A DNA stretch of 64,000 nt from TOLSYN sp963849065 (GCA_963849065.1 CAWKFM010000004.1:248001-312000), one strand, 5' to 3'; shown: positions 24,562-34,338, numbered from the stretch's first letter. The notes: generated by a model not told the origin, from the letters alone. Numbers and translations are program-made.

Positions 24562-25992
24562 ATGGCGGAGCGATTTGCGTTTTCGGGGCTGCGCGAAGTG
24601 ATGGCCAAGGCGAACGAGGAGAAATCCGGCGACCGGCTGGCGGGGATTGCGGCGGGCAGCGAGCAGGAGCGGGTAGCGGCCAAGCGGGCGCTGGCCGATG
24701 TGCCTCTGCGGACGCTTGCGGAAGAGCCTTTGATTGCGGCGGAAGAGGATGAGGTGACGCGGCTGATTGCGGACGGCTGGGATGAAGACGCGTTCCGGCC
24801 GGTGGCGGAGTTGACGGTGGGGGAGTTCCGGGAATTTCTGCTGCATGAGACGACGGACGAGGCTACGCTGCGGGCGCTGCGCTGGGGAGTGACTCCGGAG
24901 ATGGCGGCGGCGGTGGCGAAGCTGATGAGCAACCGCGACCTGGCGCTGGGGGCGTCGAAGATTCGCAACGTGACGCGCTGCAGGAACACGATGGGCGAGC
25001 GCGGCGTGCTGGGAATACGGCTGCAGCCGAATCATCCGGCGGACGATGTAAGCGGGATTTTGCTGGCGGCGGTGGAAGGGCTGTTTTACGGCTGCGGAGA
25101 CGCGGTGATCGGAGTGAATCCGGCGACCGACGCGGTGGAGAGCGTGGCGCGGATTTTGCGCGCGCTGGATGGGCTGATCGAACGGTATGGGATTCCGACG
25201 CAGGCTTGCTGCTTGGCACACATGACGACGCAGCTGGCGGCGATGGAGAGCGGTGCGCCGGTGGATTTGCTGTTCCAGTCGGTGGCGGTGGCGGGGACGG
25301 AGATGGCGAACCGGAGCTTTGGGATCACGCTGGCGATGCTGCGGGAGGGGCGCGAGCGGGTGATGGAGTTGCATGGGCGGCGCTCGGACAATGTGAAGTG
25401 GGTTGGCGAACAGGTGATGTATTTCGAGACCGGGCAGGGGAGCGCGTTGTCGGCGGGGGCGCATCATGGGGTGGATCAGCTGACGCTGGAGGCGCGGGCG
25501 TATGGAGTGTCGCGGGCGTTCGATCCGTTCCTGGTGAATACGGTGGTGGGATTTATCGGGCCGGAATATTTGTACGACGAGCGGCAGATTATCCGAGCCG
25601 GGCTGGAAGACCACTTTATGGGCAAGCTGCTGGGGCTTCCGATGGGCTGCGATGTTTGTTACACCAACCATGCCGAGGCCGATCAGAATTCGGCGGACAA
25701 TTTGATGCTGCTGCTGGCGGCAGCAGGGTGCAATTACTTTATGGGCGTGGCCTGCTCGGATGACGTAATGCTGAATTATCAATCGACCAGCTATCACGAC
25801 GCGCTGGCGGTGCGGAGGCTGTTAGGGCTGCGTCCGGCGCCGGAGTTTTTGGGCTGGCTGCAGAAGATGGGGATTTATGACGGAATGGAACCCGCAGCGG
25901 AGAGCGGAGAGATTCAGAGGAAGTTGGCCAGCGGATTGGAACTGGCTTTGAAAGGCGCGACGGGCTTGGGAGCGACAGAGCATGGCGGATGA
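24562..25992 (+). CDS. eutB: Ethanolamine ammonia-lyase large subunit
   Basis: The catalytic TIM-barrel subunit of the adenosylcobalamin-dependent enzyme that splits ethanolamine into acetaldehyde and ammonia. 476 aa. It shows FSGLREVMAKANEEKSGDRL at the N-terminus, GVNPATDAVESVARILRALD, FETGQGSALSAGAHHGVDQL, and GCDVCYTNHAEADQNSADNL. eutC overlaps its end by 11 bp. No eutA reactivase, aldehyde dehydrogenase, permease or shell-protein gene is in the neighbourhood, so breakdown here is probably cytosolic and without a microcompartment. Confidence 0.96.
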   Translation: MAERFAFSGLREVMAKANEEKSGDRLAGIAAGSEQERVAAKRALADVPLRTLAEEPLIAAEEDEVTRLIADGWDEDAFRPVAELTVGEFREFLLHETTDEATLRALRWGVTPEMAAAVAKLMSNRDLALGASKIRNVTRCRNTMGERGVLGIRLQPNHPADDVSGILLAAVEGLFYGCGDAVIGVNPATDAVESVARILRALDGLIERYGIPTQACCLAHMTTQLAAMESGAPVDLLFQSVAVAGTEMANRSFGITLAMLREGRERVMELHGRRSDNVKWVGEQVMYFETGQGSALSAGAHHGVDQLTLEARAYGVSRAFDPFLVNTVVGFIGPEYLYDERQIIRAGLEDHFMGKLLGLPMGCDVCYTNHAEADQNSADNLMLLLAAAGCNYFMGVACSDDVMLNYQSTSYHDALAVRRLLGLRPAPEFLGWLQKMGIYDGMEPAAESGEIQRKLASGLELALKGATGLGATEHGG

Positions 25993-26773
25993 TCCGAAGA
26001 TGGTCGTTGCGACGAATAATCTGCGCGAGAGAGCGGAGTGGCGCGAGTTGGAGGAGAAGATTCGCGCGAGGACACCGGCGCGGCTGATGGAGGGGCGCAG
26101 CGGCGCGTCGTACCGCACGGCGACCCAGCTGCAACTGCGGGCCGACCATGCGGCGGCGCGCGATGCGGTGCAGGCGGAGCTGGATTTGATCGAGCATCTG
26201 GGGCAGGAGTTTTTGTCGCGGTGGAGAATCTTCGAGGTGTCGACGGAGGCGCGGTCGAAGGCGGAGTATCTGCTGCGTCCGGATCTGGGGAGACGGCTCA
26301 ATGCGGCGGCGCGCGGGGCGATCGGCGAGCAATGTGCGGCGGGCTGCGAGGTGCAGATTGCGATCGGCGACGGGCTCTCCGTGAAGGCGGTTGCGGCGCA
26401 GGTCCCGGCGCTGCTGCCGCTGCTGATGGACGGGGCGAATGAGCGTGGCTGGCGGACAGGACGGGTGTTTGCGATCCGGCACTGCCGGGTGGGAGTGATG
26501 AACGAGATTGGCGAGCTGCTGCGTCCGGAGGCGGTGGTGCTGCTGGTGGGCGAGCGTCCGGGGCTGGCGACGGCGGAGAGCCTTTCTGCATATCTGGCGT
26601 ACCGTCCGCAGGCGGGAGATAGCGACGCGCAGCGCAATCTGGTTTCAAACATTCACGCCGGGGGAGTGGGGACTGCGGCGGCAGCGGCGCGGATTTTGAA
26701 GCTGGTGGGCGAGATGCTGCGGGAGCGCACCAGCGGAGTGCATTTGAAGGAAAAGCTGTTCTCCCAGGGGTAG
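25982..26773 (+). CDS. eutC: Ethanolamine ammonia-lyase small subunit
   Basis: 263 aa. It completes the B12-binding interface of EutBC. Conserved segments are RTPARLMEGRSGASYRTATQ, LRADHAAARDAVQAELD, VQIAIGDGLSVKAVAAQVPA, CRVGVMNEIGELLRPEAVVL and ERPGLATAESLSAYLAYRP. The ribosome site lies inside eutB, consistent with a coupled operon. It is followed by a large hairpin repeat that may end the transcript. Confidence 0.96.
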   Translation: MADDPKMVVATNNLRERAEWRELEEKIRARTPARLMEGRSGASYRTATQLQLRADHAAARDAVQAELDLIEHLGQEFLSRWRIFEVSTEARSKAEYLLRPDLGRRLNAAARGAIGEQCAAGCEVQIAIGDGLSVKAVAAQVPALLPLLMDGANERGWRTGRVFAIRHCRVGVMNEIGELLRPEAVVLLVGERPGLATAESLSAYLAYRPQAGDSDAQRNLVSNIHAGGVGTAAAAARILKLVGEMLRERTSGVHLKEKLFSQG

Positions 26774-26820
26774 CGCCGCAAAAAAGCGGCGCGGAACCTG
26801 GGGAACCCGGGGCACCCGGG
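26773..26820 (+). repeat. A-loop GC hairpin, repeat family 3 (copy 1)
   Basis: GCGCCGC-AAAAAA-GCGGCGC, then GGAACCTGGGGAACCC and GGGGCACCCGGG. It shares the GCCGC-An-GCGGC stem, the GAACCTGG flank and a GCACCC tail with 53633-53681. It directly follows eutC, so it could stop transcription, though no T-run follows. Confidence 0.7.
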
Positions 26821-27228
26821 CTTTGCCTAATAAACGCTTCTAGCCAACTAAACGAGCTGCTCCCAATTTGAGATAGGTGGATACTAGGCCTTCCATGAGA
26901 AGGCCGGTCGGTGTCAAGTCATTTGTGATTGGGTAAGTTCATATTTGATGTTTTCCTTTGCCAGGATAGCCAGGTCTCTTTGAGGCTGGCGAGGCGGCAG
27001 TCACATGCAAAGCAGGCGCAAGTTGCGAAGCGCATCAATCGAATGAATTCGTTGTATGTCTTCGATTAGCATGTCTTATGAAGTTTGCAGAGTGCTTGCC
27101 GAAAGCTCCGAATTCACCGCCAAAGTCCCGGCGCAGTTTGACTTCCAATTCACAAGGAAATATGTTCAGAAACAGCGAAGCTGCGCCCGTTGATCGCTCT
27201 GGACGTGGCTGTTTCATCGGCGATCCAC
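26821..27228 (+). other. AT-richer intergenic region before PAS kinase
   Basis: About 400 bp with noticeably lower GC than flanking DNA. No ribosome-site-preceded frame, tRNA or repeat was recognised. Confidence 0.5.
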
Positions 27229-28785
27229 ATGAGTGATTCACAATTGCCGTCTCCTGCACCTACTTGGATTGAAGACAACTTTCGTGCGTTCCTCGACGCT
27301 GCACCCGATGCGATGCTGGTTGTCGATGATCAAGGTCGTATTGTCCTCATAAACCATCAGACGGAGCAGCTTTTCGGCTATTCGGATTCGGAACTGCTGG
27401 GACAGAAGGTGGAACTCCTTGTTCCATCTCGCTTCCGAGCTAAGCACCCCGGTCATCGGGCGGGATACTTCGCCAGAAACCCAAGTGTCAGGCCGATGAG
27501 GGCGGGGCTCGACCTGCATGGTGCCCGTAAAGATGGAACTGAGTTTCCCGTTGAGATTAGCCTCAGCCCAATCCAAACGCCGGATGGAACGATGGTCATC
27601 AGTGCGATCCGGGATATGACCGTCAGGAAAAGAGCCGAAGACAAATTTCGAGGTCTTTTGGAATCCGCACCGGACGCGATGGTGATCGTGGACAGGGACG
27701 GAAAGATCACTCTGGTGAATGCCCAGACCGAAAGACTGTTCGGCTACTCACGGTCGGAGTTGATTGGCCAGACCGTTGAACACCTGATCCCCGAACGGTA
27801 TCGTGATCAACACCCGCGCCATCGTGATGGCTTCGTTGGCGATCCGCGAGTACGCCCAATGGGAGTTGGATTGGAACTGTTCGGATTGCGAAAAGACGGA
27901 ACCGAGTTCCCGGTAGAGATCAGCCTCAGCCCTCTGACTACAGAGGAAGGCACGTTTATCAGCAGCGCCATCCGCGATGTGACCGAGCGTAAGCTGGCTG
28001 AGGCGCAGATCAGGAAACTGAACGACGAACTGGAACTGGCTCTTAGTCGGTCGGACAAACTCGCGGTTACGGGCCGGCTTATTACAACCCTAGCCCATGA
28101 AATCAACAACCCGCTGGAATCCCTAATGAACTTGCTCCACCTTTTGAAGGCAGAGCCGGGGCTAGGACAAAGCGCAAGGGAATATGTGGAGTTGGCTCAA
28201 ACAGAGCTTGGGAGATTGTCCAACTTGAGCCGAGAGACACTGGCTCCGCATCGCGAAACCAACCTTCCAGTGGTTACCAAGGTTTCCGAACTTCTGAATG
28301 ACGTTCTAGCGATGTTTCGTCGCAGGCTGGAATCGTTAAAGATTGAGGTTCGCCGTGATTATTGGACTGAGGGGGAGGTGACGATCTATTCCAGCAAGTT
28401 GCGGCAGGTCTTCACGAATTTAATCACAAACGCCATAGATGCAATCGGCGAGCGAGGTGATCTCGGTCTATCCATCGAGACTTTGCCTGACCGTGAAGTT
28501 GTGGTCAGGGTTTCTGACACGGGCTGTGGAATCCCCGCTGAGAATCTCGACACCATCTTCAGACCATTCTTCACCACCAAAGGTGACGAGGGTACTGGAA
28601 TTGGTTTGTGGGTAACCAAAAGCATTGTTGAGAAAATCGGCGGCAGGATCGAAGTGGAAAGTTCAACCACTGGAAAAACAGGAACGTGCTTCAGTATCTT
28701 CCTTCCGGCAACAAAGGCCGTCCCGATAGAGCATCGTGAGCTAAAGGTTGGAACCGACGTGAACCGGAAGCGCAAACCTACATAG
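27229..28785 (+). CDS. PAS-PAS sensor histidine kinase
   Basis: 518 aa and soluble, with no transmembrane segment. Two similar PAS domains (about 10-130 and 135-255) each contain a P-DAM-(V/L)VD...G-I-LVN-QTE-LFGYS motif and end in a PAC-like TEFPVEISLSP then VTERK. A HisKA helix carries phospho-acceptor His290 (LITTLAHEINNPLESLMNLL). The HATPase domain has NLITNAIDAIGERG, DTGCGIP and GTGIGLWVTKSIVEKIGG. No response regulator is adjacent. Base composition is visibly more AT-rich than the eut and waa genes, hinting at transfer. The start at MSDSQLPSP is chosen over a TTG 13 codons upstream. Confidence 0.9.
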   Translation: MSDSQLPSPAPTWIEDNFRAFLDAAPDAMLVVDDQGRIVLINHQTEQLFGYSDSELLGQKVELLVPSRFRAKHPGHRAGYFARNPSVRPMRAGLDLHGARKDGTEFPVEISLSPIQTPDGTMVISAIRDMTVRKRAEDKFRGLLESAPDAMVIVDRDGKITLVNAQTERLFGYSRSELIGQTVEHLIPERYRDQHPRHRDGFVGDPRVRPMGVGLELFGLRKDGTEFPVEISLSPLTTEEGTFISSAIRDVTERKLAEAQIRKLNDELELALSRSDKLAVTGRLITTLAHEINNPLESLMNLLHLLKAEPGLGQSAREYVELAQTELGRLSNLSRETLAPHRETNLPVVTKVSELLNDVLAMFRRRLESLKIEVRRDYWTEGEVTIYSSKLRQVFTNLITNAIDAIGERGDLGLSIETLPDREVVVRVSDTGCGIPAENLDTIFRPFFTTKGDEGTGIGLWVTKSIVEKIGGRIEVESSTTGKTGTCFSIFLPATKAVPIEHRELKVGTDVNRKRKPT

Positions 28786-29205
28786 CCACAGGTGGCATGG
28801 CCCCTCTGAATCTTCATTCAGACGCTAGTGCTGCTGTCCTGATTGGCGGCCGATTCGCTGCTCCACATTCAGGAAAGCCATCTGCGTGTGCTCAAGCTGA
28901 ATGGGGGATCAGCAATGGTTGTCCCCTGTCGCGACAGCTATCCGAAAATCCCCATCAACCCGCCGCGTTGATTAATTCGCTTATCAGAGGAACTCTTGGC
29001 ATCGTTGACTCTTCTGATCTGGTTTCGAACGTATGCGATGGCTATCGGTGCCGCTCATAGAAAAATACCTGTTTATCAATCGCCAAGCAGCTCACTATCC
29101 CGAAGCAGAACCGTTGACCGGGCCCGCTGGCCAAAAAAGTAGAAAGAGGTTGGTATGTATTAGGCCAAGGCGGGGCACCTGGCTGTCGTTGCGGGATACG
29201 GGTTT
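28786..29205 (+). other. Gene-free region between two convergent kinases
   Basis: 420 bp. A frame at 28797-29060 lacks a ribosome site and family features. A lone GGGGCACCTGG at about 29172-29182 looks like the orphan tail of the dispersed hairpin family. Confidence 0.5.
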
Positions 29206-31941
29206 CTAGATCCCTGCTTTGTTTTGCAGGGTGTCGCGCACTTTGCGGGCGAGGGCGCCGAGGCTGAATGGCTTTTGCAGGAAGGTTGCGCCCAGCTTGT
29301 GGATGCCGTGGCGCAGGACCGCATCATCGGTGTAGCCGGACATGTAGATGGTTTTCAGGCCGGGGCGCTGGCTCTCGAGGGTTTGCGAGACCTCCCGGCC
29401 GCTCATTTTGGGCATGACGATGTCGGTGATGAGGAGATCGATGGGAGCGGCATGCTGGCCGGCTGCGTCCAGCGCCTGCTGGCCCGAGGCGGCCTCCAGG
29501 ACGGTGTATCCCAGGCTGCGCAGATAGCCACAGACTACTACGCGGAGGGCCAGTTCATCTTCGGCGACCAGGAGGGTTTCGGTACCTCGGGGCTGGGCTT
29601 CGGTTTTGGCCGATGCGGCCGAAGAGATGGCGCCGGCGACCCTGGGCAGGCAGATGGAGAAACAGGCGCCGCGGCCCGGCTCGCTCTCCACCCACACGTA
29701 GCCGCCATTTTGTTTGGCGATGCCGTAGACCATGGCGAGTCCCAGGCCGGTACCTTTGCCGACTTCCTTGGTGGTAAAGAACGGTTCGAAGATCTTCTGC
29801 TGCGCCTGCTGGCTGATGCCCGTGCCGGTATCGGTGACGGAGAGTTTTACGTATTCGCCCGGCGCGATGTGGGGGCAGGCGGCGATGCGTGCCGGTCCCA
29901 CGTTGATATTTTCGGTGGCGATGGAGAGCGTGCCGCCGTCGGGCATGGCATCGCGGGAGTTGACGCAGAGGTTCATGAGGACCTGCACGATCTGATCCGA
30001 ATCGGCTTCCACCGACCACGACGAGGCCAGCAGGAGGCGGATTTCAACGTCTTCGCCGATCAGCCGCTTTAACATGGCCGCTGTCTCACCGATCACGGCG
30101 TTCAGGTCAAGCAGGACGGGGCTGATGATCTGCTTGCGGCTGAAGGCTAGCATCTGGCCGGTGAGGCTGGCGGCGCGGCGGGTGGCTTTGAGGACCTGTT
30201 CGGTATCCTCATGCAGGGTGCCATCGGCGGGAAGGCTGTCCTGCAGCAGCTCGGTGTAGCTCTGGATGACCATGAGGAGGTTGTTGAAGTCGTGGGCAAC
30301 GCCGCCGGCGAGACGTCCCACGGCTTCCATCTTCTGGGCGTGGAGAAGCTGCTGCTCCAGGGCGCGGCGCTTTTCCTCCTCCTGCTTGCGGGTGGCGATG
30401 TCGCGGAGAAAGACCAGAGCACCGTCGCGTCCTTCAAAGACGAACGGGACGGCAGTGATCTCCGCATCGGCAGCGCTCCCATCCAGGCGGAGCAAGCGCT
30501 CCTCCTTGAAGGGCACGGGCTTTTTTTCTTCGCGCACCAAACGGGCGCGCTCCATCACCGAGGCCCGGCTGTCCGGGTGGATCACTTCGAGGTAGCCCCG
30601 GCCGACGACCTGACCGGCGTGTTCCGCACCCAGCAGGGCGAGGGCGGCGGGATTGAAATAGCGATGGATTCCTTCGGTCTGGATGAAGATACCGACGGGC
30701 GAACTCTCGACCACCTGGCGAAAGCGATCCTCGCTTTCCCGCAGCGCCTGCTCGGCCTGCTTGCGCTCGGTAATGTCGGAGGCGATTCCTTCAAAGGCCA
30801 AGCCGCCGAGGACGGGGTCCTGCGCCAGACGTCCACTTAAATGAAGGGTGACAAACTCGCCGTCTTTCCGCCTCCACTGGACTTCGGTGCGGTTGAAGCC
30901 GTCGCGCAGGAGCGGTGCCAACGTCTTCTCGCGCTCCTGCAGGTTGGCATAGACGTCCGTGGAGAGCTTGAGGGAGAAGAGTTCCTCGGCTGAGGCATAT
31001 CCGAGCGTCTCCACCAGAGCCGGGTTGACGTCAAGAAAGCGATCTTCCTCGATGTGCGTACGAAAGATTCCGAAGGGGCTATTTTCCACGAAGGAGCGCA
31101 ATGCGGCTTCGGAGCGGTGCACGGCGTCTTCGGCCTTCAGGCGCTCGGTGATGTCGTTGGAGAGGATCAGGGAGACCAGACGGCCATTCTGCAGAAAACG
31201 ATAGTCGGCGACCTCGACGTAGATGCTGGCGCCGCTTTTTTTGCGGTGACGGGCGCAGTGGTTGAAGGAGTAGCCGTGCGGGTTGGAGGAAAGAATTTTG
31301 TGCAGAGCGGGAACATCTTCCGGGGAACGGATTTCGTCGATCGTCATGCGCAGGAATTCTTCGCGCGAGTAGCCGTAGTGGGCGACGGCCGCGTCATTCA
31401 CCTCGAGGAAGGCGAGGGTTTCGATGTCGAAGACCCACATGGGATGGGGATTGCTGGCGAACAACCGCCGGTAACGTTCCTCGCTCTCGCGCAGCGCCAG
31501 GTCCGAGCGCTTTCGCTCGGTAACGTCACGCAGGAAACAGAAGAAGCGGCCGCCGTCGAAGTTCTGGAAACTGACACTGGATTCGATGTCGATGATCTGG
31601 CCATCTTTGCGGCGGTGGCGCGACTCGAAGCGGTCCCGTCCCTGGCGCATGACCTGTTCGATGTGCGCAGCGACGGCCTCTGCGCTTTCGGAGGCTTCGA
31701 CGTCGGCGACGTGCATGTGCAGGAGTTCTTCGCGGGAGTAGCCGGAGATGGCGCAATAGGCATCGTTGACCTGCAAGAATCTTCCGTGCGTGTCCACCAG
31801 ATAAAAGCCGTCGAGGCCGCTCTGCAGGACCGATTGCAGGAGTTGCTGGCCTTCGTTCAAGGCATCTTCCATCTCCCGGCGTTCGGAGGCGAATTGATCC
31901 AGCGAAGTCCGCTCATGGATCGGCAGCCCGGAGAGAGTCAT
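29206..31941 (-). CDS. Multi-PAS hybrid histidine kinase with C-terminal receiver
   Basis: 911 aa, soluble. Four PAS/PAC units (about 30-150, 155-275, 280-400, 405-525), each closing with a D-(V/I)-(T/A)-ERK-type segment. Then HisKA (MEAVGRLAGGVAHDFNNLLM), the ATPase domain (MNLCVNSRDAMPDGG, DTGTGIS, GTGLGLAMVYGIAKQNGGYV) and a receiver from about 790 (LLVAEDELALRV, LLITDIVMPKMSG, YMSGYTDD, LQKPFSLGAL). The PAS array suggests cytoplasmic ligand or redox sensing; the signal is unknown. AAGGTTGATGA precedes the ATG. No output partner is near. Confidence 0.93.
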   Translation of the reverse strand: MTLSGLPIHERTSLDQFASERREMEDALNEGQQLLQSVLQSGLDGFYLVDTHGRFLQVNDAYCAISGYSREELLHMHVADVEASESAEAVAAHIEQVMRQGRDRFESRHRRKDGQIIDIESSVSFQNFDGGRFFCFLRDVTERKRSDLALRESEERYRRLFASNPHPMWVFDIETLAFLEVNDAAVAHYGYSREEFLRMTIDEIRSPEDVPALHKILSSNPHGYSFNHCARHRKKSGASIYVEVADYRFLQNGRLVSLILSNDITERLKAEDAVHRSEAALRSFVENSPFGIFRTHIEEDRFLDVNPALVETLGYASAEELFSLKLSTDVYANLQEREKTLAPLLRDGFNRTEVQWRRKDGEFVTLHLSGRLAQDPVLGGLAFEGIASDITERKQAEQALRESEDRFRQVVESSPVGIFIQTEGIHRYFNPAALALLGAEHAGQVVGRGYLEVIHPDSRASVMERARLVREEKKPVPFKEERLLRLDGSAADAEITAVPFVFEGRDGALVFLRDIATRKQEEEKRRALEQQLLHAQKMEAVGRLAGGVAHDFNNLLMVIQSYTELLQDSLPADGTLHEDTEQVLKATRRAASLTGQMLAFSRKQIISPVLLDLNAVIGETAAMLKRLIGEDVEIRLLLASSWSVEADSDQIVQVLMNLCVNSRDAMPDGGTLSIATENINVGPARIAACPHIAPGEYVKLSVTDTGTGISQQAQQKIFEPFFTTKEVGKGTGLGLAMVYGIAKQNGGYVWVESEPGRGACFSICLPRVAGAISSAASAKTEAQPRGTETLLVAEDELALRVVVCGYLRSLGYTVLEAASGQQALDAAGQHAAPIDLLITDIVMPKMSGREVSQTLESQRPGLKTIYMSGYTDDAVLRHGIHKLGATFLQKPFSLGALARKVRDTLQNKAGI

Positions 31942-32214
31942 TCATCAACCTTTCGAACGCATAGTCAAACCATTCCGCCACTGCAGGCCAAGCAGGCGGG
32001 GCCCAGGATGGGGTGCCCGGATGGATGGAGGCCGTGCGAGCAGCGCCTGGGACTGGGGGGAATGCCAGAGCGCCACAATGCTCATTATGAGCTTACCTGA
32101 CGAGCGGAATACGGGATTCGGAACGGCGCGAAGGTACGGAAGTAACCGTGAAAATGCCAAAGTGGGCAACGCGGGCGGAAAAGGAACGATCGATTGCTAG
32201 CGGAGGGTAGCGGC

Positions 32215-32955
32215 GTGAGCGTCTTCGCGCGCAGAGCGTGGTATGCGGCCCTGGTGTTTTTGACGGCGGTAACCGGGGCGTTATGTGCGCAGTCCACCAA
32301 AGCGGCTCCGCCGACCCCACTCGACGTGAAAAAGGTGGAACTGGGTGAGCCGCCGTGGAATGCGCAGTGGGACCAGATTGTGGAGAAGGCAGTGCCGCCC
32401 GCAATGCTTTCCCGGCAGGTTCCAGAGGAGGTTCGTCGATTTTGCCCGCGATTTTACGAGATGAGCCAAACCAATATGCGCGCTTTTTGGGCGTACTTCT
32501 TCCAGGCGCTTGCCGGTGTCGAGGCCGGTCTGCAGCCGGACACGGTCGCCCCTCACGGCATACGCGAGCGGAAGATCGGGATGGCGCGGCACAGCGAGGG
32601 GTTGTTGCAGCTGGCGTACGAAGACCGGGAGCGCTACGGCTGTGATTTCAGCAGAAGCCGCGATCGGGGGCTGGGGGCGGACAGTCCGGAGAGAAGCATT
32701 CTCCGGCCGAGGAACAATCTCGAATGCGGGGTGAAAATTCTGGACAACCAGATCATAGGTCATCACCGGCCTTTGCTGACCCGCTGGTCCTACTGGTCTC
32801 CGTTGCGGCCGGGCGAGCCCAGCGAAATTCATTTTCTGAAGCAGATGACGAATCCTCCGGCGGCGTGCGGCCTGCCCAGGGAATCAACGATCAGCAAGTC
32901 GGCTACGACGAAGACGGTGCAGGAGGACGCGATGCAGGGGGTGGCTCCGAAATAG
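32215..32955 (+). CDS. Secreted SLT/lysozyme-like protein
   Basis: 246 aa with a signal peptide (MSVFARRAWYAALVFLTAVT then GALCAQ). Segments FFQALAGVEAGLQPDTV, HSEGLLQLAYEDRERYGCDF and RPRNNLECGVKILDNQI follow the goose-lysozyme/transglycosylase layout: catalytic Glu, then S-x-G-L-x-Q-L, then N-x-x-x-G. So it may cleave peptidoglycan in the periplasm. The start is a GTG with GGAGGGTAGCGGC upstream. The C-terminal 40 residues look disordered. It precedes waaA by 45 bp on the same strand. Confidence 0.65.
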   Translation: MSVFARRAWYAALVFLTAVTGALCAQSTKAAPPTPLDVKKVELGEPPWNAQWDQIVEKAVPPAMLSRQVPEEVRRFCPRFYEMSQTNMRAFWAYFFQALAGVEAGLQPDTVAPHGIRERKIGMARHSEGLLQLAYEDRERYGCDFSRSRDRGLGADSPERSILRPRNNLECGVKILDNQIIGHHRPLLTRWSYWSPLRPGEPSEIHFLKQMTNPPAACGLPRESTISKSATTKTVQEDAMQGVAPK

Positions 32956-33000
32956 TTTGCCAGGAGTTTCCCGCGCGCTACTCTGCTTCCGCCATCTACA

Positions 33001-34338
33001 ATGGCTGGCGTGTACTTTCTCTACAGCGCGATGCTGGCCCTGCTGCTGCTGCTGACCTTGCCCTGGTGGGTGGTGCAGATGCTGCGGTTGGGCAAATACC
33101 GGGCCGGGCTGGGCGAGCGGCTGGGATGGGTTCCGGCGCGGATTCGGGTGGACGCGGGGCTTCCGGTTCTATGGGTTCATGCGGTGAGCGTGGGCGAGGT
33201 GCTGGCGATTGCGCCGCTGGTGGGCGAGATGCGGGCGCAGGGGTTCCGGGTGGTGGTTTCGACCACGACCCACACCGGGCAGCGGCTGGCGCGAGACAAG
33301 TTCGGCGACGAGAATGTCTTTTACTTCCCGCTGGATTTCGGAGTGTGTATTGGGCCGTATCTGCGGGCGCTGCAGCCGCGGCTGGTGGTGCTGGCGGAAA
33401 CCGAGTTCTGGCCGAATTTTTTGCGGTTGTCGCGGGCCAGCGGGGCGCGGGTGGCCGTGGTGAATGCGCGCATCAGCGACCGTTCGCTGCCGCGGTACCG
33501 GAGATGGCGGGGATTGCTGCGCACGGTGCTGGAGCCGGTGGATTTATTTTTGGCGCAGAGCGAGATGGATGCGGAGAGGCTGCGCGAGGTAGGCGCGGCG
33601 TCCGGCCGGGTAGAGGTCACGGGAAACCTGAAGTTTGACGCGTCTCCGCCGGTGGAGAGCGAGGCGGTGAGCGCGCTGGGCCTGCGGCTGCTGGCGACGG
33701 GCGCGCCGATTCTGGTGGCGGGCAGCACGGTGGAAGACGAAGAAGAATACGTGCTGCAGGCGTTCCGGATAGTGGCGGGGGAATATCCGGCGGCGGTGCT
33801 GGTGCTGGCGCCGCGCCATAGGGAGCGCTTTGAGGCCGTGGCGCGGCTGCTGAACGAGAAGCGATTCCGCTGGGTGCGGCGCTCGGCGTTTATTGCGGAG
33901 GCGCCCGGTGCGGAGAGTGCGGAGACGCCGGATGCGGACAAGGCCGGTTCGGAGGGACTGGGCGGCAAGGTGGTGCTGCTGGACACGCTGGGCGAGCTGG
34001 CGGCGATGTATCGCTATGCGAATGTGGCGTTCGTGGGCGGGTCGCTGGTGGCGCGGGGCGGGCACAACATTCTGGAGCCGGCGTTTTTTGGGCGGCCGAT
34101 TCTGGTTGGGCCGCATACGGAAAACTTCCGCGACGTGGTTACGTGCTTTGAGAAGCGGCGGGCGGTGGTGCGCTGTACCACGAAGAACCTGGGCATTACG
34201 TTTTTGCTGCTGCTGCGGGAGAGCGGGGATCGCGAGGCGCTGGGGCAGCGGGCGCAGCAGGTTCTGCTGGCGGAGCGGGGCGCGACGGCGCGCACGGTGG
34301 AGCGGCTGTTGCGGCTGCCGCGGGGTGAGCAGGCATGA
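33001..34338 (+). CDS. waaA: 3-deoxy-D-manno-octulosonic acid (Kdo) transferase
   Basis: It adds Kdo to lipid IVA at the inner membrane, joining core sugar to lipid A. 445 aa with an N-terminal membrane anchor (LLLLLTLPWWVVQMLRLGKY), GLGERLGWVP, LWVHAVSVGEVLAIAPLV, ETEFWPNFLRLSRASGARVA, FLAQSEMDAERL, and the GT-B C-domain VLAPRHRERFEAV, GGSLVARGGHNILEPAFFGR, GPHTENFRDVV. Its last 4 bp overlap lpxK. A short Ala/Glu-rich insert (about 300-320) is unusual. Confidence 0.95.
   Translation: MAGVYFLYSAMLALLLLLTLPWWVVQMLRLGKYRAGLGERLGWVPARIRVDAGLPVLWVHAVSVGEVLAIAPLVGEMRAQGFRVVVSTTTHTGQRLARDKFGDENVFYFPLDFGVCIGPYLRALQPRLVVLAETEFWPNFLRLSRASGARVAVVNARISDRSLPRYRRWRGLLRTVLEPVDLFLAQSEMDAERLREVGAASGRVEVTGNLKFDASPPVESEAVSALGLRLLATGAPILVAGSTVEDEEEYVLQAFRIVAGEYPAAVLVLAPRHRERFEAVARLLNEKRFRWVRRSAFIAEAPGAESAETPDADKAGSEGLGGKVVLLDTLGELAAMYRYANVAFVGGSLVARGGHNILEPAFFGRPILVGPHTENFRDVVTCFEKRRAVVRCTTKNLGITFLLLLRESGDREALGQRAQQVLLAERGATARTVERLLRLPRGEQA

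Noticed and set aside
24103..25797. 564-codon open frame on the minus strand opposite eutB
   Set aside because: It is Arg/His/Pro-rich, has no family motif and mirrors the high-GC codon pattern of eutB; it is a shadow of that gene.
28797..29060. 87-codon frame after the PAS-PAS kinase
   Set aside because: No ribosome site, no hydrophobic core pattern and no family match by eye.
31981..32030. Another copy of the GGGGCACC hairpin near 32.0 kb
   Set aside because: Only a short GGGGTGCCCGG stretch with no pairing arms; too weak to count.
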